A stretch of 64,000 nucleotides of DNA from Deltaproteobacteria bacterium. GTDB lineage: Bacteria > Myxococcota > Kuafuiibacteriia > Kuafuiibacteriales > Kuafuiibacteriaceae. The first letter of the stretch is position 1, and each line of letters opens with the position of its first letter. The notes below the pieces were generated by a model. It saw only the letters and a list, made by a program, of their open reading frames with translations. It made no database searches and was not told where the DNA came from. The translations under genes and the position numbers were made by a program. Positions 43,568-52,826 of this stretch are shown piece by piece. Where the stretch lies: NCBI GenBank assembly GCA_016713425.1, contig JADJPE010000005.1, positions 3,534,001-3,598,000 of the forward strand. The letters are read 5' to 3'.

Positions 43568-44297
43568 GTCAGCGCATCCAAAGTTTCGTTTGAGTGTAGT
43601 CGATCGGGCTGGGCTCGCGGGTGAGTTTGAGTCGATCGCGCGTCGGGAAGGGCGCACCGTCGAGGTCGTCGCGTGCACATCGGCGCTCGAGGTGATGAGC
43701 GCAGGCGGTGCGGGCGCACCGGGTGGGCTCGTCTTGAGCGTCGCCGCATGCGGGCCTTTTCTGATGGATCTGCTTCGTTGGACGGAGAGCAGTCCGGAGC
43801 GAAGAGTGCCGACCATCGTCGTGGGCGCCGGCAACGAAGAGGACGAAGCCGCATCACGCATCATTTCGAGTCGCAAGCATGTTCAGTGGGCGGGGGCTAC
43901 ACCGAGTCGCGAAGATCTCGCTGCGTGGCTTCTGTTGGCGATTGAAGTCCACTCGGTTCGCGTGTTTCGCCTCGATCACGACACGGTTGCAGCGGGGCTT
44001 CGGGAGGCCCGTATTCAGCTCTTCCATGGCTTCATCAAGGCACATACGCCGGCCGAGGGCGCGCCCTGCGGGCCTCCGCTTCCGACCACTTTGGAGGAGA
44101 TCCAGCCGCTTCGCGATGCCCGTGGACAGTTCGAGCGCAGCCACATTCAGGCCGCGGTTAGAGAGTGCGGCAGCCTCAAAGATGCGGCGCTGGCGCTCGG
44201 GATCTCGTACACCAGTCTTTGGCGTCGCCTTCGTCAACCCAGCGACGCTCGGTCCGACGACGAGAGTTCGGTGACCTCGGCGGAAGGCTCGCCGTAG
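43557..44297 (+). CDS. Fis-type HTH regulator with receiver-like N-terminus (copy 2)
   Basis: This 246-residue protein has the same plan as its upstream neighbour: a receiver-like first half (FRLSVVDRAGLAGEFESIA, TIVVGAGNEEDEAAS) lacking a clear phospho-acceptor, a middle helical segment, and a C-terminal Fis-type helix-turn-helix (LKDAALALGISYTSLWRRLR) preceded by FERSHIQAAVRECG. Both proteins have F-E-R-S-[HY]-I before the HTH, so they are probably diverged paralogues acting as a pair or heterodimer. The ATG lies inside the end of copy 1. Targets unknown. Confidence 0.72.
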   Translation: MALRSAHPKFRLSVVDRAGLAGEFESIARREGRTVEVVACTSALEVMSAGGAGAPGGLVLSVAACGPFLMDLLRWTESSPERRVPTIVVGAGNEEDEAASRIISSRKHVQWAGATPSREDLAAWLLLAIEVHSVRVFRLDHDTVAAGLREARIQLFHGFIKAHTPAEGAPCGPPLPTTLEEIQPLRDARGQFERSHIQAAVRECGSLKDAALALGISYTSLWRRLRQPSDARSDDESSVTSAEGSP

Positions 44298-44337
44298 TCG
44301 TTCTCACCGCACACATTGCGTTTCTCCCTGGGAGTAC

Positions 44338-44398
44338 GTGTCGGCGTTCGGTGTCGGCGTTCGGCGTCGGAGTAGGGCGTCGGCGTTCGGCGTCGGCC
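44338..44398. repeat. GTCGGCGTTCGG-type short tandem repeat
   Basis: Several imperfect copies of gtcggcgttcgg / ggcgtcgg lie between the convergent HTH regulator and vWA lipoprotein genes. No coding role is visible. Confidence 0.75.
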
Positions 44399-44450
44399 GA
44401 ACCGGATGCGACTCGATTGGATTGAGCCCAAATGGAGCGGCCGGCCCCAC

Positions 44451-45866
44451 TCAGGGGCAGGCGCCGCGTTGTTCGCCGGTTGAGTCTTCGCGGCCCACCA
44501 CGAACTGAACATCGATGTCTTCACCTTCCTCGGGGACGATGTTCAGGAGGCGAAGGAGTCGGCCGTCTGCGGTGACTGCAAAGTCGGTCCCGAACGTGAG
44601 CTTCTTCCCGTCCGCCGGGAATCGACCGTTCTTCAGCGTTACGCTCACGCCTTCCGGAAACACGGCGGGGGGATCAAGCGAGAAGCTCGTGCTCACGACG
44701 AGCTCGGTCGCAATACGTTCGAGCGTATCGGCGAAGCTGGCCTGGCAGATCGAGGCGATCAGACAGCCCGGTGCTTCGCCGTCGCCGCTTTGGCAGCCTC
44801 GGGCTTGGATGACCGGGTCCGCGGCCGCAATTCTTTGCTCCACCTTCTTTGTGAACTCGACGTATCGACCACCGGCGAGCGCCGAGCAACATCCGTCGAC
44901 CGCGTATTGGCTGCAGAAATCGCAGAAGCGCCAGATAGTTTGGTTTACGCTCGAGCACCAGCTTGCGGGTGAAGCGCCTTCACACTCTTCGCAGAGTGAG
45001 CCGCATTCCGCCGTGACACCGTTGCCGTTGACTCGGCACCGGGAGGCGTTGCCGTCGACCGATCCGACGATCGAGGCCACGCGGACCTGCGCATAGCCGC
45101 CTGGTTTGTAGGCGGCGATGGCGTCGACAAAAGAATCGACCGACCCGGTCGAGTTATCGTTTTCGTCGGACACGAAGATGATGACCAAGTTGGCCTCGTC
45201 GCGGAGAAAGCCGGTGTTGCAGCCGCTGCTTTTCTCGAGCGCGGCGAGCATGGCCGCCAAGCCCTGTTCGGTCCCTGAACCGCAAGAGCCGACGCGAACG
45301 TTGTCGGCGAAGACCGACTTCTGCTCTTCGGCCGGCATGGACGACGAAACGATGCGGAGAGTTGCGTCAGGACCTCGAAAACAACCGTGCTCGATTTGGA
45401 TCGCGCTGCACGCGGTCGCGCTGTCGTCGCTCGTCCATTGCGCCGGCGGGTTCTGGGGGCTGAACTGATGGGTGCGGACGCCGGCCCGCTCGGTCCCACC
45501 CTCGTCGAGGTCCGTCGTGACGACCGCGATCTGGTAGTCGCCACTGCCGGCGATGTTCCGAATGAAAGCGTCGAAGTTGAGGGCCAAGTTCTCTTGCTCG
45601 TCGGCCATCGAGCCTGAGTTGTCGACGACAAACAGGATGTCGGCGGGGGTTGGCTTGACGGCTGGCTGCTTGAGCTCCGCTTCCTTGATCGTCTCGCGAC
45701 ATTTTTGTTCGAAGAGATAGTCTTGGCACCCGGCTCCAACGAGGAGAGTCAATGCACTCAAGGCGCAGGCGCCCGAGATGCCGAGGGCGCTGGGCGAGCC
45801 CGAAGCGGTCGGCAACGGGCGATGGCCTGGGTGTGAGCACATGGCGGAACGGAGAGTGCGGAACAT
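44451..45866 (-). CDS. vWA-domain Cys-rich lipoprotein
   Basis: This is a secreted lipoprotein of up to 471 residues. A hydrophobic segment ends VGAGC (Cys47, lipobox-like). The vWA domain begins DILFVVDNSGSMADEQENL with an intact D-x-S-x-S metal site, and VIIFVSDENDNS lies near its centre. A Cys-rich insertion (CGSLCEECEG, CDFCSQYAVDGCC) gives many likely disulfides. Proteins of this type are numerous on Myxococcota surfaces and probably bind proteins or the matrix. ATG 45866 has AGGAG about 9 nt upstream. It is divergent from serS. Confidence 0.85.
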   Translation of the reverse strand: MFRTLRSAMCSHPGHRPLPTASGSPSALGISGACALSALTLLVGAGCQDYLFEQKCRETIKEAELKQPAVKPTPADILFVVDNSGSMADEQENLALNFDAFIRNIAGSGDYQIAVVTTDLDEGGTERAGVRTHQFSPQNPPAQWTSDDSATACSAIQIEHGCFRGPDATLRIVSSSMPAEEQKSVFADNVRVGSCGSGTEQGLAAMLAALEKSSGCNTGFLRDEANLVIIFVSDENDNSTGSVDSFVDAIAAYKPGGYAQVRVASIVGSVDGNASRCRVNGNGVTAECGSLCEECEGASPASWCSSVNQTIWRFCDFCSQYAVDGCCSALAGGRYVEFTKKVEQRIAAADPVIQARGCQSGDGEAPGCLIASICQASFADTLERIATELVVSTSFSLDPPAVFPEGVSVTLKNGRFPADGKKLTFGTDFAVTADGRLLRLLNIVPEEGEDIDVQFVVGREDSTGEQRGACP

Positions 45867-46107
45867 TCCCTGCATTCTCCTGTGTTCGCCCGCGACTTTC
45901 AACCGGCTGTGGAGGGATGGTGCTCGTCCAAGGGTGTTCCTTGCTTTGTTTGTCTGACGGCGTCGGTCGGCCCTCTCGCCCCGAGTGGGATAGATTCCGG
46001 CGCCGAATTTGATACGGCGCCTTCGGTGGGCGCGTCTTGGGTTGGGGTTTCGAGGTCGCCGCTCAAAGCCCTGGTTGTTCGGATGCCAGTCCGGTAGAGA
46101 ACGCCGC

Positions 46108-47424
46108 ATGCTCGACTATAGGCAGGTGGGTCAAGACCTCGAGACTTATCGAAGGACGCTTGGGCGTCGTCCCTCTTTTGACGAGCGGCGCCTCGATGAG
46201 GTGCGCCGCTTGTATGAGGCTCGGTCGGACGCGATTCAGGAGGTTCAGGCGCTCCAAGAGAAGAAGAACGCGGAGAACGAGGCGATGCAGAAGGTCTTTC
46301 GCGCCGGGACGCCTGAAGAGAAGGCCAAGGCGCGCGAGGAACAGAAGGCGCTCTCCCAAGAGATTCGTGCCCAGGAAGAGCGCGTGGCTGAGCTCGAGAC
46401 GACGCTCGAGGCGCTGATGCTCGATATCCCCAATGTGCCCCACGAGAGCGTCCCAGTCGGCGATGAGAGTAAGAATGAAGTCGTCCGGGTCTTTGGGGAG
46501 AAGCCGACTTTCGATTTCGTGGTCAAGGATCATGTCGACTTGGGTGTTGGGCTCGGGATGCTCGACTTCGAGAGAGCGGCCAAGATTGCGGGGGCGCGAT
46601 TTGCTGTCGAGTATGACGACCTGGCGCGGCTCGAGCGTGCGCTCGCGGCGTTCATGCTCGACACACACGTCGAGGAGCATGGATACCGCGAGGTCGCGGT
46701 GCCGTTCCTCGTCAACTCCGGGGCACTGCGCGGGACGGGGCAGCTTCCGAAGTTCGAGGACGAGCAGTTCCGTGTGCCTTTTTCGGAAAGCGTGGACTAC
46801 TGGCTCGTTCCGACGGCTGAAGTTCCGGTGACGAACCTCTTTGCGAACGAGATCATCGGCCCCGAGGACGGACCGCTTCCGCTCTCGTTCTGTGCGCACA
46901 CCGCCTGCTTTCGCAAGGAGGCGGGGGCCGCAGGGAAGGACACGCGCGGGCTGATTCGCATGCATCAGTTCAACAAGGTCGAGCTCGTGCGCTTTGTCGA
47001 GCCTGAGTCCTCGTATGAGGAGCTCGAGCGATTGGTGGGGCACGCTGAGCGAATTCTTCAGAAGCTCGAGCTTCACTACCGGGTCGTCCTGCTCGCCACC
47101 GGCGATATGAGCGCGAATGCTGCGAAGTGCTACGATCTCGAAGTCTGGCTCCCCGGGCAGAATTTGTATCGCGAGATCTCGAGTTGCTCGAACTTCGAGG
47201 ACTTTCAAGCGCGCCGAGCCAAGATTCGCTATCGGCAGGGTGCGAAGGACAAGCCGCGCCTCGTCCACACGCTCAACGGGTCGGGGTTGGCGGTTGGTCG
47301 AACGTTGGTGGCGATTCTCGAGCAGTGCCAGGAGCGCGACGGCGGGGTCCGAGTTCCGACCGCGCTCCGTCCGTATCTTGGAGGGCGTGTCCGTATCGAC
47401 CCCCGAGGTCGCACTTCCTCCTGA
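46108..47424 (+). CDS. serS: Seryl-tRNA synthetase
   Basis: This enzyme charges tRNA-Ser and tRNA-Sec with serine. The 438-residue protein begins MLDYRQVGQDLETYRRTLG and has the long antiparallel coiled-coil arm (about residues 30-105) that grips the tRNA variable loop. Class II motif 2 is in ACFRKEAGAAGKDTRGL, EISSCSNFEDFQARR follows, and motif 3 is GSGLAVGRTLVAILE. ATG 46108 is the family start; an in-frame start at 46009 would add 33 residues of non-coding character. Confidence 0.97.
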   Translation: MLDYRQVGQDLETYRRTLGRRPSFDERRLDEVRRLYEARSDAIQEVQALQEKKNAENEAMQKVFRAGTPEEKAKAREEQKALSQEIRAQEERVAELETTLEALMLDIPNVPHESVPVGDESKNEVVRVFGEKPTFDFVVKDHVDLGVGLGMLDFERAAKIAGARFAVEYDDLARLERALAAFMLDTHVEEHGYREVAVPFLVNSGALRGTGQLPKFEDEQFRVPFSESVDYWLVPTAEVPVTNLFANEIIGPEDGPLPLSFCAHTACFRKEAGAAGKDTRGLIRMHQFNKVELVRFVEPESSYEELERLVGHAERILQKLELHYRVVLLATGDMSANAAKCYDLEVWLPGQNLYREISSCSNFEDFQARRAKIRYRQGAKDKPRLVHTLNGSGLAVGRTLVAILEQCQERDGGVRVPTALRPYLGGRVRIDPRGRTSS

Positions 47425-47533
47425 GTGTGGCGCGGACGTCTCTATCACCCAGCCGCCAGGTCTGGCTCGTCCATGCCCGCCCAATGACTTTCATTCCAAG
47501 CGGTTAGACCGATGATGTGCGCGCTTCGCCCAC

Positions 47534-47968
47534 GTGCTGGGGCGAAGCCTCGCCCAACACACGGCGCTGCCTGGCGACGCCCTGTCACCCCTGCTTAGAA
47601 TCGCGCCAACGGTGGCGGGTAAGCTCAATAAGATCGCTGCGAGGGCAGAATCGCAGATCTTCCTGTTGGTTGCGTTCACGCTCCTTCTCTTCTGGCCCAT
47701 TGTCACCCTTGTCGAGCGACGGGCGCTGGTTTGGTTCGGGCTCGCGTACTTCTTCCTGGTGTGGACTTTGGCTGTCGCATGTCTCGCCTTTCTGGCGCGC
47801 GCCATTGCCCGCTCAGGCAAGGCGGCAGCGGGAACCCCGAGCCATCCGCTGTCGCCTTCGCCATTGTCATCGCCTTCGTCATCGTCATCGCCTTCGTCGA
47901 GCGCGTCGACATCCTCCGGCGCGCCTCCGGATGTGGTCAGGGATTCCGGGGCGGGAGTGGAGGACTGA
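47534..47968 (+). CDS. Small two-helix membrane protein upstream of symporter-GGDEF-EAL gene
   Basis: This 144-residue protein has two closely spaced membrane helices (FLLVAFTLLLFWPIVTLV and WFGLAYFFLVWTLAVACLAFL) joined by a short Glu/Arg loop, then a Ser/Pro-rich disordered tail. It ends 9 nt before the large symporter-fusion gene. Small two-helix proteins commonly precede solute-sodium symporters and CbrA-type symporter-kinases, so it may be an accessory subunit. That role is inference from layout. The start (GTG 47534) is uncertain and the first about 25 residues may be untranslated. Confidence 0.7.
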   Translation: MLGRSLAQHTALPGDALSPLLRIAPTVAGKLNKIAARAESQIFLLVAFTLLLFWPIVTLVERRALVWFGLAYFFLVWTLAVACLAFLARAIARSGKAAAGTPSHPLSPSPLSSPSSSSSPSSSASTSSGAPPDVVRDSGAGVED

Positions 47969-47977
47969 CGGTACGCC

Positions 47978-50900
47978 ATGCTGAGCCCCCTCTCCGTGAT
48001 TCTGGCCTTCTTCGTCTATATGGCGGTCCTCTTCGCGTTTGCGATTTGGGCGGAGCGTCGGGGCGCGAAGGGTGGTCGGAGCAGTGCAACCCATCCTGCG
48101 ATCTATGCCTTGTCTCTCGGGTCGTACTGCACGGCCTGGACTTATTACGGGAGCGTCGGCTTTGCTACGAACAATGGCCCGGCGTTTCTTGCGATCTACC
48201 TCGGCCCGACCCTGTCGGCGCTCGCGTGGTGGGTCATTCTTAGAAAGCTCGTTGCGATCAAAGCCAACCATCGAATTACGAGCATCGCTGACTTCATCTC
48301 GACCCGCTACGGACGTTCTCAGACCGTTGCTGCACTTGTTACGTGCCTTGCGGCGCTCGCTTCGATGCCTTACATCGCGCTTCAGCTCAAATCCATCATC
48401 TCGACGTTCGGGATGATTACGGCCGCCTCGGGGACGGCGTCGGGCGTAAGCGCCTTCATTAGCGACAACGTGGGGCCCGTCGTCGTTGCGCTGATGATCG
48501 GCTTTACGGTGGCCTTTGGCGTTCGCCGAATCTCACCCGCCGAGCGTCACCAGGGCATGGTGCTCGCGATTTCGGTCGAGTCGGTGGTCAAGCTCGTCGC
48601 CTTCCTTGTCGTCGGCGTCTACGTCACCTTCGTCATCTTCGACGGGCCGAGCGATCTCACGCAAAAATTCGCGGCGAGTGGCCACGACCTCGTCGCGCTC
48701 GGCCATCAGAACGCCTCGTATGCTCAGTGGATGACGCTCATGGTCTTGAGCTTCTCTGCTATCTTGTTCTTGCCGCGCCAGTTTCATGTCGCCGTCGTCG
48801 AAAACTCTGAGCCGCGCCACGTTCTTACGGCGATGTGGATGTTTCCCGCCTATATGCTGCTCATCAATCTGTTCGTCGTGCCCATCGCGATGGCGGGTGT
48901 CGCGTCTGGCTTGCCTCCCAACGGAGCTGACACGTTTCTTCTCGACCTCCCCATGAAAAACGGGAGCAGCTTCGTGGCGATGATCGTCTTCATTGGTGGC
49001 TTCTCGGCGGCGAGCAGCATGATCATCGTCAGTGTCGTCGCGAACGCGACCATGATCACCAACCATCTTCTTCTGCCGGTGATCCAGCGCGCGAGCTTTC
49101 TCGTGTTGCTTCGAAGGCGCATCCTTGAGCTCAGGTGGATCGCGGTCGGGGCCGTCATCTTGGTTGGCTATTGGTTTGAGACCATCATCGGGTCGAGCTA
49201 CCTCCTTGCCAACATTGGTCTCATCGCGTTCGCAGGCGCGCTCCAGTTCGCACCGCCGATCCTGCTCGGGATCTTCTGGCGGCGCGCGAATCGTGCGGGC
49301 GCCACCTTGGGACTCGTGATCGGATTCGTGCTCTGGGCCTACACGATGTTGCTGCCGGCGATCGTGCGGAGTGGCCTCGGGAGCGCCGACATTCTCACCT
49401 ACGGTCCGCTCAATATCTTCTGGCTTCGGCCGGAGGCTCTCTTCGGGATCAGCGCCCTCTCGGGGGCCGTGGTGCATACGACCTTCTGGTCCGTGCTCGG
49501 CAATGTGGGCGGCCTAGTTGCTGGGTCGCTCCTCTTCTCCCAAAGCGATGGCGAGCGCGCGCTGGCGGAATCCTTTGTCGGTGATCAGGCGTTGAATGCC
49601 AACGTCGTAGACGAACACGGTGCTGAGGCCACCGTTCATCTACGACTGAAGATGGAGGCGTTGATCGCGCTCCTTCGCCAATACTTTGGCGACAGCGAGG
49701 CCCGGGTTGTGCTTCGACGGTCGCTCGATGCCGTCGGGCAGACCGACCGCGAGTGGTGTTCGGTTCGTGAGTTTGCCGCGCTGGTGAGCGACATTGAGAA
49801 AACGCTGGCCGGATCGTTCGGTTCGGCGGCAGCGAATCGAATCGTCATGTCGGCTCGGCTGTATTCGCCCGAAGAGGCCGAGTCGTTGACGCGATTTTAC
49901 AGCCGTCTATTGGCGCGTATGAAGGTGAGCCCGGACGAGCTTCGGCACAAGATTGACTACTTCCATGAACGAGAGAGGCTCCTCGAAAGGCACGCCAACG
50001 CGCTTGAGCTCAAGGTGCGGGAACGGGATCAAGAGATTTCCGAGCGAATCAAAGTCCAAGACGCATTGCGAAGGGCCGAGGAGAAATATCGGAGCATCTT
50101 CGAAAACGCGACCGAGGGCATCTTCCAGGCGTCCAAGGATGGCCGATTCATTAGTGCCAATCCATCGATGGCTAGGATCCTTGGCTACACGAGCCCTGAG
50201 CATCTGATCGCTGACATCCGCGACATCAACACCCAGGTGTTTGTCTCGGGAGAGCAGCGAGAGCTCTTCTGGTCGAGCTTGGCCAAGCAGAGCCGCGTTT
50301 TCGGGCTCGAAGCACAGATTTTTCGGCATGATCACACGATGATCTGGGCGTCGATTCACGCTCGGGCGGTGGGCGGCCACGATGAGCGGGCGCCGTTCAT
50401 CGAGGGAACGCTCGTCGACATCACGGCGCAGAAGACGCTCATGGAGGAGCTCGCGCGGACCGCATTCTACGATGAGCTGACGGGTCTTCCTAATCGTGCG
50501 CTCTTCATGGATCGGCTGCGCCAGGCCCTCGAGCGAAGCAAGCGGCGTCGAGATTATCACTTTGCGGTGCTTTTCATGGACCTCGATCGGTTCAAGAACA
50601 TCAATGACAGCTTCGGACACATCGTAGGCGACCGTCTCCTCGTGTCGTTTGCAGAAAGAGTGAAGAACTGCGTTCGCGCGATCGATATCTTCGCGCGTTT
50701 CGGCGGCGACGAGTTTGCGATCCTGCTCGAAGAGCTCGGTGACATGAACGAGGTGATGACGATCAGCCAGCGAATCGAGCACGCGCTCCACGAGCCGATC
50801 GTCCTCGATGGCAATGATCTCTTCTTCACCACCAGCATCGGCATCGTCCTCGACACAGCACTCTACAAGACGGCCGAGGATGTTCTGAGGGATGCAGATA

Positions 50901-51775
50901 CGGCCCTCTATCGCGCGAAGGGTCTCGGACGTGGCCGTCAGCAGATCTTTGACCACGCCATGCGTGAGCACACGCTCAGGCAGTTCGAGCTCGAGACGAG
51001 CATGCGGCGGGCGCTGGAGCGGAACGAGCTCATCCTGCACTATCAACCCATCGTCTCCCTTCCCGAGGGCAAGATCACCGGACTCGAAGCGCTGTGCCGG
51101 TGGCAGCATCCCCGCGACGGATTGTTGATGGCGGGAGGCTTCATTCCGCTCGCCGAGGAGACGGGGCTCATCGGACCCCTTGGGTACTGGATCTTGGAGG
51201 AGGCCTGTCGGGCTGCGGTCACGTGGCAGAGGTCGATCGCCAACTTCACGAAGCTCGTGATCAACGTCAACGTTTCCGGGCGGCAGCTTCCGCAGAGCGA
51301 CCTCTGCGACCGCATCGAAGGCATCATTCGCGACACCGGGATCGACCCGCAATGCCTAAAACTGGAGATCACCGAGAGCGTATTGGTTGAGAACGCCGAT
51401 ACCGCAGCCAATGTCCTCGGACGGCTCAAGACGGCGGGGGTGCGGATCGCGATCGACGATTTCGGAACCGGCTACTCATCCCTTAGCTATCTTCAGCGGT
51501 TCCCGGTCGACACGCTCAAGGTCGACCGTTCCTTCATCTCGCAGATGGGGCTCAGCAAGGAGCGCACGGAGATTGTGCGCACGATCATCGATCTGGCACA
51601 CAACTTGGGGATGGATACCGTGGCGGAAGGCGTCGAGACGTTCGACCAAGTCTCGCGGCTCGTCTCGTTCGGATGTGAGTATGCGCAAGGCTACCTTTTT
51701 GGGCGGCCAACGGGTGTGGATGAGATGACCGCCCTCATGATCAGCGGGCTCGACATCCAATCGTTGGGTGAGTGA
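47978..51775 (+). CDS. Sodium/solute symporter-PAS-GGDEF-EAL fusion protein
   Basis: This is a 1265-residue membrane signalling protein. Residues 1-530 are a solute:sodium symporter (SSS, PutP-like) domain of about 13 helices. A cytoplasmic STAC-like helical segment lies near 545-600, followed by a coiled-coil signalling helix (LLERHANALELKVRERDQ), a PAS domain (about 700-820, YRSIFENATEGIFQASKDG), a GGDEF cyclase with intact RFGGDEF (about 906-912), and an EAL phosphodiesterase with LEALCRW (about 1034) plus DDFGTGYSSLSYL. Both active sites look complete, so it could make or degrade cyclic-di-GMP. Transport or ligand occupancy probably controls the output. Ligand unknown. Confidence 0.93.
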   Translation: MLSPLSVILAFFVYMAVLFAFAIWAERRGAKGGRSSATHPAIYALSLGSYCTAWTYYGSVGFATNNGPAFLAIYLGPTLSALAWWVILRKLVAIKANHRITSIADFISTRYGRSQTVAALVTCLAALASMPYIALQLKSIISTFGMITAASGTASGVSAFISDNVGPVVVALMIGFTVAFGVRRISPAERHQGMVLAISVESVVKLVAFLVVGVYVTFVIFDGPSDLTQKFAASGHDLVALGHQNASYAQWMTLMVLSFSAILFLPRQFHVAVVENSEPRHVLTAMWMFPAYMLLINLFVVPIAMAGVASGLPPNGADTFLLDLPMKNGSSFVAMIVFIGGFSAASSMIIVSVVANATMITNHLLLPVIQRASFLVLLRRRILELRWIAVGAVILVGYWFETIIGSSYLLANIGLIAFAGALQFAPPILLGIFWRRANRAGATLGLVIGFVLWAYTMLLPAIVRSGLGSADILTYGPLNIFWLRPEALFGISALSGAVVHTTFWSVLGNVGGLVAGSLLFSQSDGERALAESFVGDQALNANVVDEHGAEATVHLRLKMEALIALLRQYFGDSEARVVLRRSLDAVGQTDREWCSVREFAALVSDIEKTLAGSFGSAAANRIVMSARLYSPEEAESLTRFYSRLLARMKVSPDELRHKIDYFHERERLLERHANALELKVRERDQEISERIKVQDALRRAEEKYRSIFENATEGIFQASKDGRFISANPSMARILGYTSPEHLIADIRDINTQVFVSGEQRELFWSSLAKQSRVFGLEAQIFRHDHTMIWASIHARAVGGHDERAPFIEGTLVDITAQKTLMEELARTAFYDELTGLPNRALFMDRLRQALERSKRRRDYHFAVLFMDLDRFKNINDSFGHIVGDRLLVSFAERVKNCVRAIDIFARFGGDEFAILLEELGDMNEVMTISQRIEHALHEPIVLDGNDLFFTTSIGIVLDTALYKTAEDVLRDADTALYRAKGLGRGRQQIFDHAMREHTLRQFELETSMRRALERNELILHYQPIVSLPEGKITGLEALCRWQHPRDGLLMAGGFIPLAEETGLIGPLGYWILEEACRAAVTWQRSIANFTKLVINVNVSGRQLPQSDLCDRIEGIIRDTGIDPQCLKLEITESVLVENADTAANVLGRLKTAGVRIAIDDFGTGYSSLSYLQRFPVDTLKVDRSFISQMGLSKERTEIVRTIIDLAHNLGMDTVAEGVETFDQVSRLVSFGCEYAQGYLFGRPTGVDEMTALMISGLDIQSLGE

Positions 51776-51788
51776 TAAGGGCCGAACG

Positions 51789-52826
51789 ATGGGGTTCTGG
51801 AGACCAAAGAAGACGGAAGATCTAAACGCGTTGCTCGAGGAGGTCGAGCAGACAGAGGGTGAGGTCTCGGAAGACCTGGAGCCCTCGTCTGTCCCAAACC
51901 CGAGGCCCAACCCAAACCCCAACCCCACTCCCAATCCCTCAGTCTCTTCGCGGGAATCCGACGAGCGCCTACGCATGACCGGTGAGACGGAGGGTGCGCA
52001 CGCCGCCGCGCGCTCTCGCGCGACGGCCACTTCGGCCGCGTCGACGTCGCCATCAGGCCACGAACCGGCCGATATGACGGTCGAGCTTTCGTACGGCATC
52101 GAACGCGCGATTGAGCTTCTTCGCGAGCTCCCAAATCGAAACATCGATCTCGTGATGTCGGTCGTTGCGAAGACACTCGAGTCGGCCAACATCGATGTGG
52201 CAAGTCTGATCGAGAGCGCAGAGGAAAGAAACGGCGCCCTAGATGCGGCCATCAGTGATCTAAGAGGCGATATCGCTGAACTCGAGGAAGCCATTCGCAC
52301 GAAAAAGAAGAAGATCCTCGAGCTCGAAGAGAAGCAGCGCGAGGTTCGAATGGTCCGCGAGCGTCTCAGTCTTGCGCGTGGCGAGCGCATCTCGGGGATC
52401 GATGGTCCGCTTCGACGACCGGGAAGCCTTACGGGTTCGAACGCGGTCGTCGTGCCCTCGGCCCTGCCCGCACGGAGCGCATCGTCTACGAACCCGAGCC
52501 CGAACTCGAACCCGAGCTCGAACTCGAACCCGAGCTCGAACTCGAACCCGAGCTCGAACTCGAACCCGAGCTCGAACTCGAACTCGAACCCGAGCTCGAA
52601 CTCGAACTCGAACCCGAGCTCGAACTCGAACTCGAACCCGAGCTCGAACTCGAACTCGAACCCGAGCTCGAACTCGAACCCGAGCTCGAACTCGAACTCG
52701 AACCCGAGCTCGCCGCCGTCCTCGTCGCCTCCGGCCGCCCATTCGTCCTTGCCTCCAGCACCTCCGCCGCCGACCGGTGATTTGGCGGATGACGGCGCGG
52801 GCGAGGGTGGGTCGGCCGAGGACTAG
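51789..52826 (+). CDS. Coiled-coil protein with Asn/Pro/Ser repeat tail
   Basis: This 345-residue cytoplasmic protein starts MGFWRPKKTEDLNALLEEVE. A short P-N repeat (PNPRPNPNPNPTPNP) lies near residue 40. A helical middle (VELSYGIERAIELLRELP, residues about 95-125) leads into a coiled coil with DLRGDIAELEEAIRTKKKK (about 160-195). The tail contains about ten units built from N-P-S-S-N-S encoded by a tandem repeat. ATG 51789 has AAGGG upstream; GTG 51768 would overlap the symporter-fusion stop. The tight spacing suggests co-expression and possible function with the c-di-GMP protein. No family recognised. Confidence 0.75.
   Translation: MGFWRPKKTEDLNALLEEVEQTEGEVSEDLEPSSVPNPRPNPNPNPTPNPSVSSRESDERLRMTGETEGAHAAARSRATATSAASTSPSGHEPADMTVELSYGIERAIELLRELPNRNIDLVMSVVAKTLESANIDVASLIESAEERNGALDAAISDLRGDIAELEEAIRTKKKKILELEEKQREVRMVRERLSLARGERISGIDGPLRRPGSLTGSNAVVVPSALPARSASSTNPSPNSNPSSNSNPSSNSNPSSNSNPSSNSNSNPSSNSNSNPSSNSNSNPSSNSNSNPSSNSNPSSNSNSNPSSPPSSSPPAAHSSLPPAPPPPTGDLADDGAGEGGSAED
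52490..52712 (+). repeat. 6/18-bp coding repeat (Asn-Ser / Asn-Pro-Ser-Ser)
   Basis: Tandem units of aactcg and aacccgagctcg alternate over about 220 bp, in frame, giving an Asn/Ser/Pro tail. On the opposite strand the same DNA reads as Arg/Val or Ser/Gly repeats, which are shadows. Confidence 0.95.
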
